Assembly: GCF_003610375.1 (NCBI RefSeq) | Contig: NZ_RAPZ01000011.1 | Location: forward strand, 558,001-622,000 | Length of the DNA: 64,000 nucleotides | Direction: 5' to 3' | From: Sphingomonas sp. PP-CC-1A-547 | GTDB lineage: Bacteria > Pseudomonadota > Alphaproteobacteria > Sphingomonadales > Sphingomonadaceae | Shown here: in pieces, positions 8,742 to 16,646 of the stretch | Layout: each line of letters opens with the position of its first letter | Numbering within the stretch: position 1 is the first letter of the stretch | Translations under genes and position numbers: made by a program | The notes under the pieces: generated by a model | What the model saw: only the letters and a program-made list of their open reading frames with translations | Databases searched by the model: none | Told to the model about the DNA's origin: nothing

Positions 8742-11700
8742 ATGACTGGCATGCCGATCCGGAAGTCCGGATTGTTCGTAACAGCGTCGACGGTGGCGTT
8801 CGTATTGGTCTCAATGATTCCGGCAGCGGCGCAGACTGCAACACCGGTTGACGCGCAAAGCCAGGCGCCCGGCACCGATCCAACAGCTCCGGTTGGTTCG
8901 GACACTACGACGGGCGCAGTTGCACAGACGGTGGCGGCCGAAGCCAATGCCGGCAGTGAGATCGTCGTCACCGGTTCGCGCATCGCGCGGCCGACGCTCA
9001 ATTCGCCTATCCCCGTCACCACCGTGACGCAGGCCGACCTGACGCGGACCGGCGCTGTCGTGATCGGCGACGTGCTGAACGACCTGCCGTCGCTGCGCTC
9101 GACCTACAGCCAGGCGAACTCGACCCAGTTCATCGGTACCGCCGGCATCAACCTGCTCGATCTTCGTGGTCTTGGGCCATCGCGTACGCTGGTTCTCGTC
9201 AACGGCCGCCGTCACATCACCGGATCGACCGGCGAGTTTCTCGTCGACACCAACACGATCCCGACCGACCTGATCGACCGCGTCGACATCGTTACCGGCG
9301 GTAGCTCGGCGGTGTATGGTTCGGACGCCATGGCCGGTGTCGTGAACTTCGTGCTGAAGCGCAATTTCGACGGCGTATCGCTTAATGCCCAGAGCGGGAT
9401 CGCGGATCGCGGCAATCGCGGTACATATCGCCTGTCGGGCACCTTCGGGACGAACTTCGCCGAGGGGCGCGGCAACATCGCGCTCGGTCTCGAATATAAC
9501 CAGGCCGATCTGCTGACTTATACCGACCGTCCGGGGTTGACCGGTGCCTATGATGGCCGGAACCAGTTCCAGCGTGTCGCGACAAACGCGTCCGGTCAGC
9601 CGCAGCGGACTTTCCTAACGGGTGTCCGTAGCTTCGGCTATGACAATGGCGGCAACTTCATCGCCTATAACGGCGGCAATCTGCTGGGCTGCGGTGGTGG
9701 CGTAGCTGCTGCCTGTCGTGCGAACGGCGCTCCCCGCGTGTTCGGCTTCGGGTCGAACGGGCAACTCTCCGAGTATAATTACGGGAATGATTTCCGCCCG
9801 GTAGGCTCGAACAACAACCAGAACGGCAGCGGCGCGACGCTGACCGATACGGGTACGTTGGATCCGTCGCTCAAGCGCTACGTCGCAAACCTGATCGGCC
9901 ATTACGACGTATCGGAGGCGTTCAAGCCGTTCTTCGAAGCGAAGTTCGTGCGCGTTGAAAGCTTTGCCCAGTCGAGCGGTACGTTCAACCAAGGTGGATC
10001 GCAGGGGACCGATGCCGAGGGCGAGACGTATCTTGGTGGGGGCGTGCCAATCGCGTTCGACAACGCGTTCCTCAATCCTCAGGCTGCGGCGACCATCCGG
10101 TCGTTGTTGCCGGCAGGCTCCGAGTATTTCCGGCTCAATCGCAACAACACCGATCTCGGCACGCGTGATGAGGCCGATCGGCGCGATACCTATCGCATCG
10201 TCGTCGGTGCAGAGGGGACTTTCAACGACGACTGGAAGTATGATTTCTCGGTGAACTACGGCGAATTCCGTACGAAGTCGAAATTCTACAACAACCAGTT
10301 CCAGTCGCGCTTCTATAACGCGATCGATGCGGTCCGTAACGGGGCCGGCCAGATCGTCTGCCGCATCAACCAGGCGACTGTCGTCGATCCGTCGTGCGCT
10401 CCGCTCAACATCCTGGGCGAGGGGCGGGCTAGCCAAGCCGCGCTGAACTACATCAACACGACCTCGACCAGCCGCGGCAAGGCGACTGAGTTCGACGTGA
10501 CGGGCAACATCGTCGGGGACAGCTCGCAGCTGTTCGAACTGCCCGGCGGTCCGGTCCGGTTCGCGGTCGGCGGCGAGTATCGTCGCGAAACGGCGTTCTC
10601 GGCGTATGACGATACCATCAAGGGCGGCGATACGTTCTTTAATGTCATCCCCGACTTCCGTCCGCCGGCATTCGCCGTGAAGGAAGCGTATGGCGAGATC
10701 GAACTTCCACTGTTGAAGGACATCAGCTTCGCCAAGGAATTGACGATCAACGCTGCAGGTCGTGTCGCGGATTACAAGGGGTCCACGGGAACGGTCTATG
10801 CCTATAACTTCGGCGGGATCTATGCGCCGATCAACGACATCAAGTTCCGCGTGAACTATTCTCGGTCGGTCCGGGCGCCTACGCTTGGCGATCTGTACGC
10901 TTCGAACAGCCAGGACTTCCCGCAGCTCGACGATCCGTGCGATGTCAACTTCATCACCACGGGGCGCTCGACCCGTGCTGCAAACTGTGCGGCAGCAGGT
11001 GTTCCGGCTGGTTTCATCAACAGCACGGCCCGGGCTGGTTCCACTGAAATCCTGTCAGGCGGCAATCCCAACCTACAGGCGGAGAAGTCACGGAGCTGGA
11101 CCTATGGTGCGATCTTCCAGCCCAGCTTCCTTCCAGGCTTTGCGCTCACGGTCGATTATTACGACATCAAGATCAACAAGGTCATCAACGCTGTCGACGC
11201 ACAGACGATTCTCGATGCCTGCTACGACGCTCCGACGCTGAACAACCAGTTCTGCAGCCTGATCAATCCGCGCCAGGCGAACGGCCTGTTCGCACGGCCG
11301 GCGCTGTTGCAGAGCACGGTCAACTTCGCCGCGCTCAAGGCCAAGGGCATTGATTTCGACGCCAGCTACAACCGCCGGTTCGGTGCGGACACCAAGGCTG
11401 CGGTGCGCGTGGTGGGGACCTGGGTCCGCGACCGGACCGACTTCCCGTATCTCGACGAGCCGAGCCGCCCCGACCGGGTGAAGGGCGAGCTCGGTGATCC
11501 GATCTGGAACGTCAACGCCTCGGTCGATCTGACGCACAAGAACTTCACGCTGGGGTATCAGGTCCGCTATATCGGCCGTCAGTCGATCACCGATTGGGAA
11601 GCGCAGCACGACACCAACGGCGTTCCCGCGCTCAACCCGAACTATGCCGACGTCGTCTATTACCCGAAGGTGTTCTATCATGCGGTTCGCGCGTCGGTCG

Positions 11701-11849
11701 ACGTCGACAAGCGCTTCACCCTGTACGGTGGCGTCGACAACCTGACCGACAAGAAGCCGCCTTATGGCCTGCTCGGCAATGGCGACGGCGACGCGATCTA
11801 CGACAACATCGGTCGCGCGATGTACATCGGCGCTTCGGTGAAGCTGTAA
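8742..11849 (+). CDS. TonB-dependent receptor (1035 aa)
   Basis: This is an outer-membrane, TonB-energised transporter. It has a signal peptide (hydrophobic segment at about 10-29, cleavage near AAAQT), then a TonB-box-like EIVVTGSRI. The plug domain includes IPVTTVTQADLTRTGA, LLDLRGLGPSRTLVLVNGRR and the typical IDRVDIVTGGSSAVYGSDAMAG block. A long beta-barrel ends in YIGASVKL. It resembles the large sphingomonad receptors often annotated for oligosaccharides or complex organic ligands, but no substrate can be assigned. It has no partner transporter or hydrolase next to it. The upstream region has an inverted repeat (8632-8649) that may carry its regulation. Confidence 0.95.
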   Translation: MTGMPIRKSGLFVTASTVAFVLVSMIPAAAQTATPVDAQSQAPGTDPTAPVGSDTTTGAVAQTVAAEANAGSEIVVTGSRIARPTLNSPIPVTTVTQADLTRTGAVVIGDVLNDLPSLRSTYSQANSTQFIGTAGINLLDLRGLGPSRTLVLVNGRRHITGSTGEFLVDTNTIPTDLIDRVDIVTGGSSAVYGSDAMAGVVNFVLKRNFDGVSLNAQSGIADRGNRGTYRLSGTFGTNFAEGRGNIALGLEYNQADLLTYTDRPGLTGAYDGRNQFQRVATNASGQPQRTFLTGVRSFGYDNGGNFIAYNGGNLLGCGGGVAAACRANGAPRVFGFGSNGQLSEYNYGNDFRPVGSNNNQNGSGATLTDTGTLDPSLKRYVANLIGHYDVSEAFKPFFEAKFVRVESFAQSSGTFNQGGSQGTDAEGETYLGGGVPIAFDNAFLNPQAAATIRSLLPAGSEYFRLNRNNTDLGTRDEADRRDTYRIVVGAEGTFNDDWKYDFSVNYGEFRTKSKFYNNQFQSRFYNAIDAVRNGAGQIVCRINQATVVDPSCAPLNILGEGRASQAALNYINTTSTSRGKATEFDVTGNIVGDSSQLFELPGGPVRFAVGGEYRRETAFSAYDDTIKGGDTFFNVIPDFRPPAFAVKEAYGEIELPLLKDISFAKELTINAAGRVADYKGSTGTVYAYNFGGIYAPINDIKFRVNYSRSVRAPTLGDLYASNSQDFPQLDDPCDVNFITTGRSTRAANCAAAGVPAGFINSTARAGSTEILSGGNPNLQAEKSRSWTYGAIFQPSFLPGFALTVDYYDIKINKVINAVDAQTILDACYDAPTLNNQFCSLINPRQANGLFARPALLQSTVNFAALKAKGIDFDASYNRRFGADTKAAVRVVGTWVRDRTDFPYLDEPSRPDRVKGELGDPIWNVNASVDLTHKNFTLGYQVRYIGRQSITDWEAQHDTNGVPALNPNYADVVYYPKVFYHAVRASVDVDKRFTLYGGVDNLTDKKPPYGLLGNGDGDAIYDNIGRAMYIGASVKL

Positions 11850-11880
11850 GCGTAAGCCAGGTTCTATCGGTTAGATCGAG

Positions 11881-11915
11881 AAGGGCGGGTCCGTATGTCG
11901 GGCCCGCCCTTTTCC
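11881..11915 (+). terminator. Rho-independent terminator after the TonB-dependent receptor
   Basis: An AGGGCGGG / CCCGCCCT stem with a loop of about 13 bases is followed by TTTTCC, roughly 30 bases after the receptor stop. Confidence 0.85.
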
Positions 11916-11988
11916 TTGTCTCGTGGCTTTCCCCCGGGGGACGGTTTGGCCTACATGGTCCGATGATGTCGCTACGGGCTTCCCGATA

Positions 11989-14349
11989 ATGGTCCTGGGG
12001 ATCGGTACCGCCGTGATGGTAGGGGCGTTGCTGCTCTTGGTGATCCTCGCCGGCTTGGTACTGCTATACATCGGACTGCAAGCCCGTTCCGACGCCGCGG
12101 AAGTGATAGAGGTGCGCGCGCAGTTGCAGACGATCCTCGACGGGTCGCCGGCGATCGTGACGGTGATCCGTTCGGGCGGGCGGATCGAGATGACGCAGCG
12201 GATGGCGGACTGGCTGGGGCTCGACGCGCCGCCGCGGTCGATCGCGGAGCTCGCTTCCGGGGGGGCGGGGCTGTCTGCGGACGATGCCGCGCGGCTGATT
12301 GCCGACGTCACTGCGGCACAGCGGTCGGGGCGGGCGTTCGTGCGGTCGGTGCGGTTGCAGGGCTCGACGCGCGCGATCACGTTTCGCGGTGGGCGTGCGC
12401 CAGGCGAGATGGGGGCGACCGGGGCGGTGCTGCTATGGGCGTTCGATGCGACCGACAGCGAGGCGGAGATTGCGCGACTCGGCTCCGAGACCGCGCGACT
12501 GGGTGAGGCGTATGAGTCGCTGACGGGGCTGATCGAGGCGGCCCCGATGCCGATGTGGTATCGCGCGACCGACTTGCGACTGGCGATGGTGAACTCGGCC
12601 TATGTCGACGCGGTCGAGGGGCGCGATGCCGCGGACGTCGTCGCGCGTGGACTGGAATTGGTCGAGGGCTCGGGCCGTGGCGGGCCTCTTGCCGGCGCGG
12701 CGGTGGCGCGTGAGCAGGGGCGGCCACATCAGCAGGTTCTGCCCGCGACGATCGACGGTGCGCGACGGTCGTTGCAGATCTACGACGTGCCGTTGCCGAG
12801 CGGCGGGGTGGCCGGGTTCGCGATCGATATCGAGGAACTGGAGCAGGCACGGTCGGGCGCCAAGCGTTTTGCCGAAGCCCAGCGCGCGATGCTCGACCGG
12901 TTGTCGGCGGGCGTCGCGCAGTTCGGTGGCGACCGGTCGCTCGTATTCTGCAACCAGCCATTCCGGCGAATGTTCGCGATGCGGAGCGAATGGCTCGCTG
13001 ATCGGCCTGAGTTCGACCGGGTGCTTGAGCGCATGCGCGAGGCTAACCGGCTACCGGAGGTGCGCGACTTTCCAAGCTGGAAGGCGGAGCGGCGCGACTG
13101 GTTCATGCAGACCGGCTCGGCCCAGGGTGGCGGCGCGATGGAGGAGAATTGGCACCTGCGCGGCGGCACGCACCTGCGCGTCGTCGCGCAGCCGCTTCCC
13201 GATGGCGGCTTGCTGCTCATCTTCGAGGATCGCACCGAGCAGGTCCAGCTTGCCAGCGCGCGCGACACGTTGCTGCGGGTGCGGACGGCGACGTTCGACA
13301 ACCTGTTCGAGGCGCTCGGCGTGTTCGCGGCGGATGGTCGGTTGCAGCTTTGGAACAACCGGTTTCGCGCGCTGTGGGGCCTGGAGGAAGAGTTTCTCGC
13401 CTCGCACCCCCGCGTCGACGCTTTTGCCGAAGCGGCGGGGGCCAAGCTTGCGACACCTGGCCGGTCGGCACTGATCCCGGATCTCGTGCGATCGGCGACG
13501 GTCGGGCGGCAGCAACGCGGCGGGCGCGTGGCATTTGCGGACGGGCGGCATTTCGAGTTTGCCGGCGTGCCGTTACCTGACGGGAATGCGCTGTTCACGA
13601 TGCTAGACATCACCGACAGCCGCCGCGCGGAGCAGGCGTTGCGCGATCGTGCGGATGCGCTCGAGGCGACCGACAAGGTGAAGACCGCGTTCGTCGCGAA
13701 TATGAGCTATGAACTGCGCACGCCACTGACGTCGATCAGCGGGTTCGCGGAGATGTTGCATGGCGGATATGCCGGCGCGCTGACGCCGCAGGCCGAGGGC
13801 TATGTCGGGGCGATTCTCGAGTCCGTCGAGCGGCTGGGGTTGCTGGTCGACGACGTGCTCGACCTGACGCGCGCGGAGAGCGATCGTGCGGAAACCGATC
13901 GCAGCGACGTGGACCTCGCAGCTACCGTGCGCGCCGCGGCGGAAACGATCCTGCCGTCGGCCAAGCGACGTAAACTCGACTTCGCGATCGAGGTCGCGCG
14001 CTCGACGGGCCGCGTGAACGGCAATCCGAAGCGGCTGAAGGAGGTCGTCGAGCATCTGTTGCGCCATGCGGTCGCGGCGACGCCGGACGGCGGGCGGGTG
14101 CTGCTGCATACCGACGGTAATGCGACGTCGGCGCGGATCGTGGTGTCGGACGATGGGGTTGGGATGGATGCGGAGGCGGTGGCGCATGCGTTCGACCGGT
14201 TTGCGGAGTCGAAGCCTATGGGGGATCGCGCTCTGGGTCTCGGATTGCCGTTGGCGAAACAGTTCGTCGAGGCACACGGCGGGACGATCGAGCTTATGTC
14301 CGAACCCGGCGCCGGCACGCTGATCACCGTCGAGCTACCACGCCGATGA
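11989..14349 (+). CDS. divL: DivL-like cell-cycle histidine (pseudo)kinase with tyrosine in the H-box
   Basis: The product has 786 residues from ATG 11989 (a GTG at 11923 would add 22). A single membrane helix (about 2-30) is followed by about four PAS-like segments (near 40-130, 172-290, 298-420, 430-540), then HisKA and HATPase domains. In the H-box the usual SHELRTPLT reads SYELRTPLT, so Tyr574 replaces the phosphoacceptor histidine. This is the hallmark of Caulobacter DivL, which acts with CckA and DivK in the CtrA pathway. The ATP domain keeps DDGVGMD and GLGLPL, but in the N-box both expected asparagines appear as histidine (His689, His693), which suggests weak or no kinase activity. 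The neighbours tsaE, amgK, murU, addB, addA and trxA match the alphaproteobacterial divL locus. The ribosome site is weak, so the start is uncertain. Confidence 0.88.
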   Translation: MVLGIGTAVMVGALLLLVILAGLVLLYIGLQARSDAAEVIEVRAQLQTILDGSPAIVTVIRSGGRIEMTQRMADWLGLDAPPRSIAELASGGAGLSADDAARLIADVTAAQRSGRAFVRSVRLQGSTRAITFRGGRAPGEMGATGAVLLWAFDATDSEAEIARLGSETARLGEAYESLTGLIEAAPMPMWYRATDLRLAMVNSAYVDAVEGRDAADVVARGLELVEGSGRGGPLAGAAVAREQGRPHQQVLPATIDGARRSLQIYDVPLPSGGVAGFAIDIEELEQARSGAKRFAEAQRAMLDRLSAGVAQFGGDRSLVFCNQPFRRMFAMRSEWLADRPEFDRVLERMREANRLPEVRDFPSWKAERRDWFMQTGSAQGGGAMEENWHLRGGTHLRVVAQPLPDGGLLLIFEDRTEQVQLASARDTLLRVRTATFDNLFEALGVFAADGRLQLWNNRFRALWGLEEEFLASHPRVDAFAEAAGAKLATPGRSALIPDLVRSATVGRQQRGGRVAFADGRHFEFAGVPLPDGNALFTMLDITDSRRAEQALRDRADALEATDKVKTAFVANMSYELRTPLTSISGFAEMLHGGYAGALTPQAEGYVGAILESVERLGLLVDDVLDLTRAESDRAETDRSDVDLAATVRAAAETILPSAKRRKLDFAIEVARSTGRVNGNPKRLKEVVEHLLRHAVAATPDGGRVLLHTDGNATSARIVVSDDGVGMDAEAVAHAFDRFAESKPMGDRALGLGLPLAKQFVEAHGGTIELMSEPGAGTLITVELPRR

Positions 14350-14363
14350 GCGCCGATCTTCTG

Positions 14364-14464
14364 CCCCCTCTCCCCTCCGGGGAGAGGGTCGGGGTGAGGG
14401 GTCGCCGAGCAGCGCAGCGCCTCGAACGGACCCTCACCCAACCCTCTCCCCGAGGGGGAGAGGG
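14364..14464. repeat. Paired-palindrome repeat (family A, CCCTCTCCCC type) between divL and tsaE
   Basis: CCCCTCTCCCCTCCGGGGAGAG and CCCTCTCCCCGAGGGGGAGAG form inverted ends around a core containing CAGCGCAGCGCC. The unit at 33874-33974 holds the same core in reverse orientation, so these are copies of one mobile or duplicated element. It separates divL from the rest of the block and ends four bases before the tsaE start. Confidence 0.8.
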
Positions 14465-14467
14465 CTC

Positions 14468-14917
14468 GTGCGCATGATCCGTCTACCCGACCCGCAAGCC
14501 ACCGAAGCGTTCGGGGCTATGCTTGCCAAGCGCGTTCGACCCGGCGACGTGATCACTCTTGTGGGCACGCTCGGCTCCGGCAAGACCAGCGTCGCCCGCG
14601 GCCTCCTCGCCGCACTCGGCCTCGCCGGAGAGGCACCATCGCCCAGCTTCGCGATCGTCCAGCCCTACGAGCCACCCGAAGTGCGCTTTCCCGTACTGCA
14701 CGTTGACCTCTACCGCATCGACGACCCCGCCGAGATCGAGGAACTCGCGCTCGACGACGCGCGCTACGATTCGCTTCTGCTGGTTGAATGGCCGGAACGC
14801 GCAGGCCCGGATTACTGGCCGGATGCGCTTCGCCTGAGCCTGACGATCGAGCCGGACGGCACGCGCAGCTTGACTATCGGCGTGCCGGAAGCTTGGAAGT
14901 CGCGATGGCCGACATGA
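14468..14917 (+). CDS. tsaE: tRNA threonylcarbamoyladenosine biosynthesis ATPase TsaE
   Basis: TsaE is the small P-loop ATPase that works with TsaD and TsaB to form N6-threonylcarbamoyladenosine at position 37 of ANN-decoding tRNAs. The 149-residue protein has the Walker A GTLGSGKTS at residues 33-41, the switch region SPSFAIVQPY, and the HVDLYRIDDPAEIEEL block diagnostic of the family, followed by LLVEWPERAG. GTG 14468 or ATG 14474 are both possible starts; both fall straight after the palindromic repeat. The 3' end overlaps amgK by 13 bases, so the two are probably co-translated. Confidence 0.95.
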   Translation: MRMIRLPDPQATEAFGAMLAKRVRPGDVITLVGTLGSGKTSVARGLLAALGLAGEAPSPSFAIVQPYEPPEVRFPVLHVDLYRIDDPAEIEELALDDARYDSLLLVEWPERAGPDYWPDALRLSLTIEPDGTRSLTIGVPEAWKSRWPT

Positions 14918-15894
14918 CCCCGCCGCCCGGCGCCGCCGCTTTTCTCGACGTTCATGGCTGGGGTGGGGCACAGATCCTTCCGGTCGCGGGCGACGCGTCG
15001 TTCCGGCGCTATTTCCGCGCGATCGAGAGCGCCGAACAGGGTGGGCGCCAAGCGATCCTGATGGATGCGCCACCGCCGCACGAAGATCCCCGCCCGTTCA
15101 TCGCCATCGCCGAATGGCTGGTCGAGCGCGACTTCGCCGCGCCCGCCATTCTGGCGTGTGACCTCGACCAGGGGCTCGTGCTGATCGAGGATTTTGGCGA
15201 CGATAGATTGCGTGAGGCGGTCGACGCGGCGCCCGCGGACGAACTGTCGCTCTACGGGCCGGCAATCGACTTGCTGGTGCGGTTGCGCGCCGAGCCGGCT
15301 GGGCCGGTCCCCCCTTACGATCGCGCGGTGCTGAAGCGCGAGGCGGGGCTATTCGTCGAATGGTACTGCCCGGCGGTCGGGGTCGAGCCAGATCTGGCTG
15401 GCTGGGCCGCGGCATGGGAGGCAGTGTTCGATCACGCCATCGCCGAGACTCCGGTCACGGTTTTGCGCGATTATCACGCCGAGAACCTGATGCTCGTCGG
15501 ACCGGCGCGGTCGCTCGGGTTGCTCGATTTTCAGGACGCGCTCGCGGGGCATCCGGCCTATGATCTGGTGTCGCTGTTGCAGGATGCGCGGCGGACGGTT
15601 GATCCGGCGGTCGAGGCGACGATGCTGGCACGATATCGCGCGGCAGCGGATGCGGGAGACGACTTCATGAACGCGTATCACGTGCTCGGCACGCAGCGGA
15701 ATGCGAAGATCCTCGGCATCTTCACGCGACTGTGGAAACGCGATGGCAAGCCGCATTATGCGACGATGTGCCCGCGCGTCTGGACGTATCTCGAGCGCGA
15801 CCTGGCGCAGCCGGTCATGGCGCCGGTCGCGGCGTGGTTCGCGGCGAACGTGCCGCCCGAGTTACGCGGCGATCCGCTGGCACTGGGCGCGTGA
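14905..15894 (+). CDS. amgK: N-acetylmuramate/N-acetylglucosamine kinase AmgK
   Basis: This 329-residue aminoglycoside-phosphotransferase-fold kinase phosphorylates MurNAc (and GlcNAc) at the anomeric carbon during cell-wall recycling. Visible blocks are GDASFRRYFR near the N-terminus, the catalytic loop VLRDYHAENLML, and the metal-binding LLDFQDALAGHPAYDL. The upstream in-frame codons from 14788 lie inside tsaE and do not resemble the family, so I take ATG 14905. The assignment rests on the fold plus the following murU, which is the standard pairing. Together they bypass the fosfomycin-sensitive MurA route. Confidence 0.9.
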   Translation: MADMTPPPGAAAFLDVHGWGGAQILPVAGDASFRRYFRAIESAEQGGRQAILMDAPPPHEDPRPFIAIAEWLVERDFAAPAILACDLDQGLVLIEDFGDDRLREAVDAAPADELSLYGPAIDLLVRLRAEPAGPVPPYDRAVLKREAGLFVEWYCPAVGVEPDLAGWAAAWEAVFDHAIAETPVTVLRDYHAENLMLVGPARSLGLLDFQDALAGHPAYDLVSLLQDARRTVDPAVEATMLARYRAAADAGDDFMNAYHVLGTQRNAKILGIFTRLWKRDGKPHYATMCPRVWTYLERDLAQPVMAPVAAWFAANVPPELRGDPLALGA

Positions 15895-16646
15895 CCCGCC
15901 AGCAGACGATCCGCCCTGTCCCGCGTGGGATCGTGCCCGAGACGGCGATGGTGATGGCGGCGGGATTGGGCAAGCGGATGCGCCCGCTGACCGCGACGCG
16001 ACCCAAGCCGCTGGTTCAGGTCGCAGGGAAACCGCTGATCGATCACGTCTTCGAACGCTTGCAGGCCGCCGGGATCAAGCGAGCCGTCGTCAACGTGCAC
16101 TACCTTGCGGACACGCTGGAGGCGCACGTCACCGATCGGTTCGCGGGGATCGACGTCGTGATCTCCGACGAGCGGAAAATGCTGATGGAGACGGGCGGCG
16201 GGCTCGTCCAGGCGCGGCATCTGCTGGGCGACGCGCCGGTGCTGGTGGTCAACAGCGACAACCTTTGGATCGACGGGCCGGTCGACGCGATCAGGCTGCT
16301 GGCATCGCGCTGGGACGACGCCAAGATGGACGCGCTTCTGCTGATGGTGCCGCTCGCGCGCGCCAACAATCACGGCGGCATGGGCGATTTCTATCTCGGC
16401 AGCGACGGGCGGATCGTCGGGCGCCGCAAGCCCGGCCGCGTCGCGCCGTTCGCCTATACCGGCATCCAGATCCTCCACCCACGGTTGATCGCCGACTGGC
16501 CGGAGGGGCCGTTCTCGACCAACATCTTCTGGGACCGCGCGATCGCCGCGGGCCGCGCCTATGGTCAGGTCCACCAGGGCCTGTGGTTCGACGTCGGCAC
16601 GCCCGCCGCGATCCCGAAGACCGAGGCGATCCTCGCGGATGGCTGA
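15891..16646 (+). CDS. murU: N-acetylmuramate alpha-1-phosphate uridylyltransferase MurU
   Basis: MurU converts MurNAc-1-phosphate and UTP into UDP-MurNAc. The 251-residue protein has the nucleotidyltransferase signature AMVMAAGLGKRMRPLTATRP with KPLVQVAGKP following (residues about 19-48), then NSDNLWIDGP as the metal-binding aspartate block. It is related to GlmU-N and GDP-mannose pyrophosphorylases, but the short length and the amgK partner point to MurU. Start GTG 15891 overlaps the amgK stop in GTGA, a translational-coupling arrangement; ATG further in, at VMAAG, is less likely. The 3' end overlaps addB by eight bases. Confidence 0.9.
   Translation: MTRQQTIRPVPRGIVPETAMVMAAGLGKRMRPLTATRPKPLVQVAGKPLIDHVFERLQAAGIKRAVVNVHYLADTLEAHVTDRFAGIDVVISDERKMLMETGGGLVQARHLLGDAPVLVVNSDNLWIDGPVDAIRLLASRWDDAKMDALLLMVPLARANNHGGMGDFYLGSDGRIVGRRKPGRVAPFAYTGIQILHPRLIADWPEGPFSTNIFWDRAIAAGRAYGQVHQGLWFDVGTPAAIPKTEAILADG

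Noticed and set aside
11923..11988. Earlier GTG start for divL
   Set aside because: It adds 22 residues without family character and has no ribosome site right after a terminator; the ATG at 11989 puts the membrane helix at the N-terminus, as expected.
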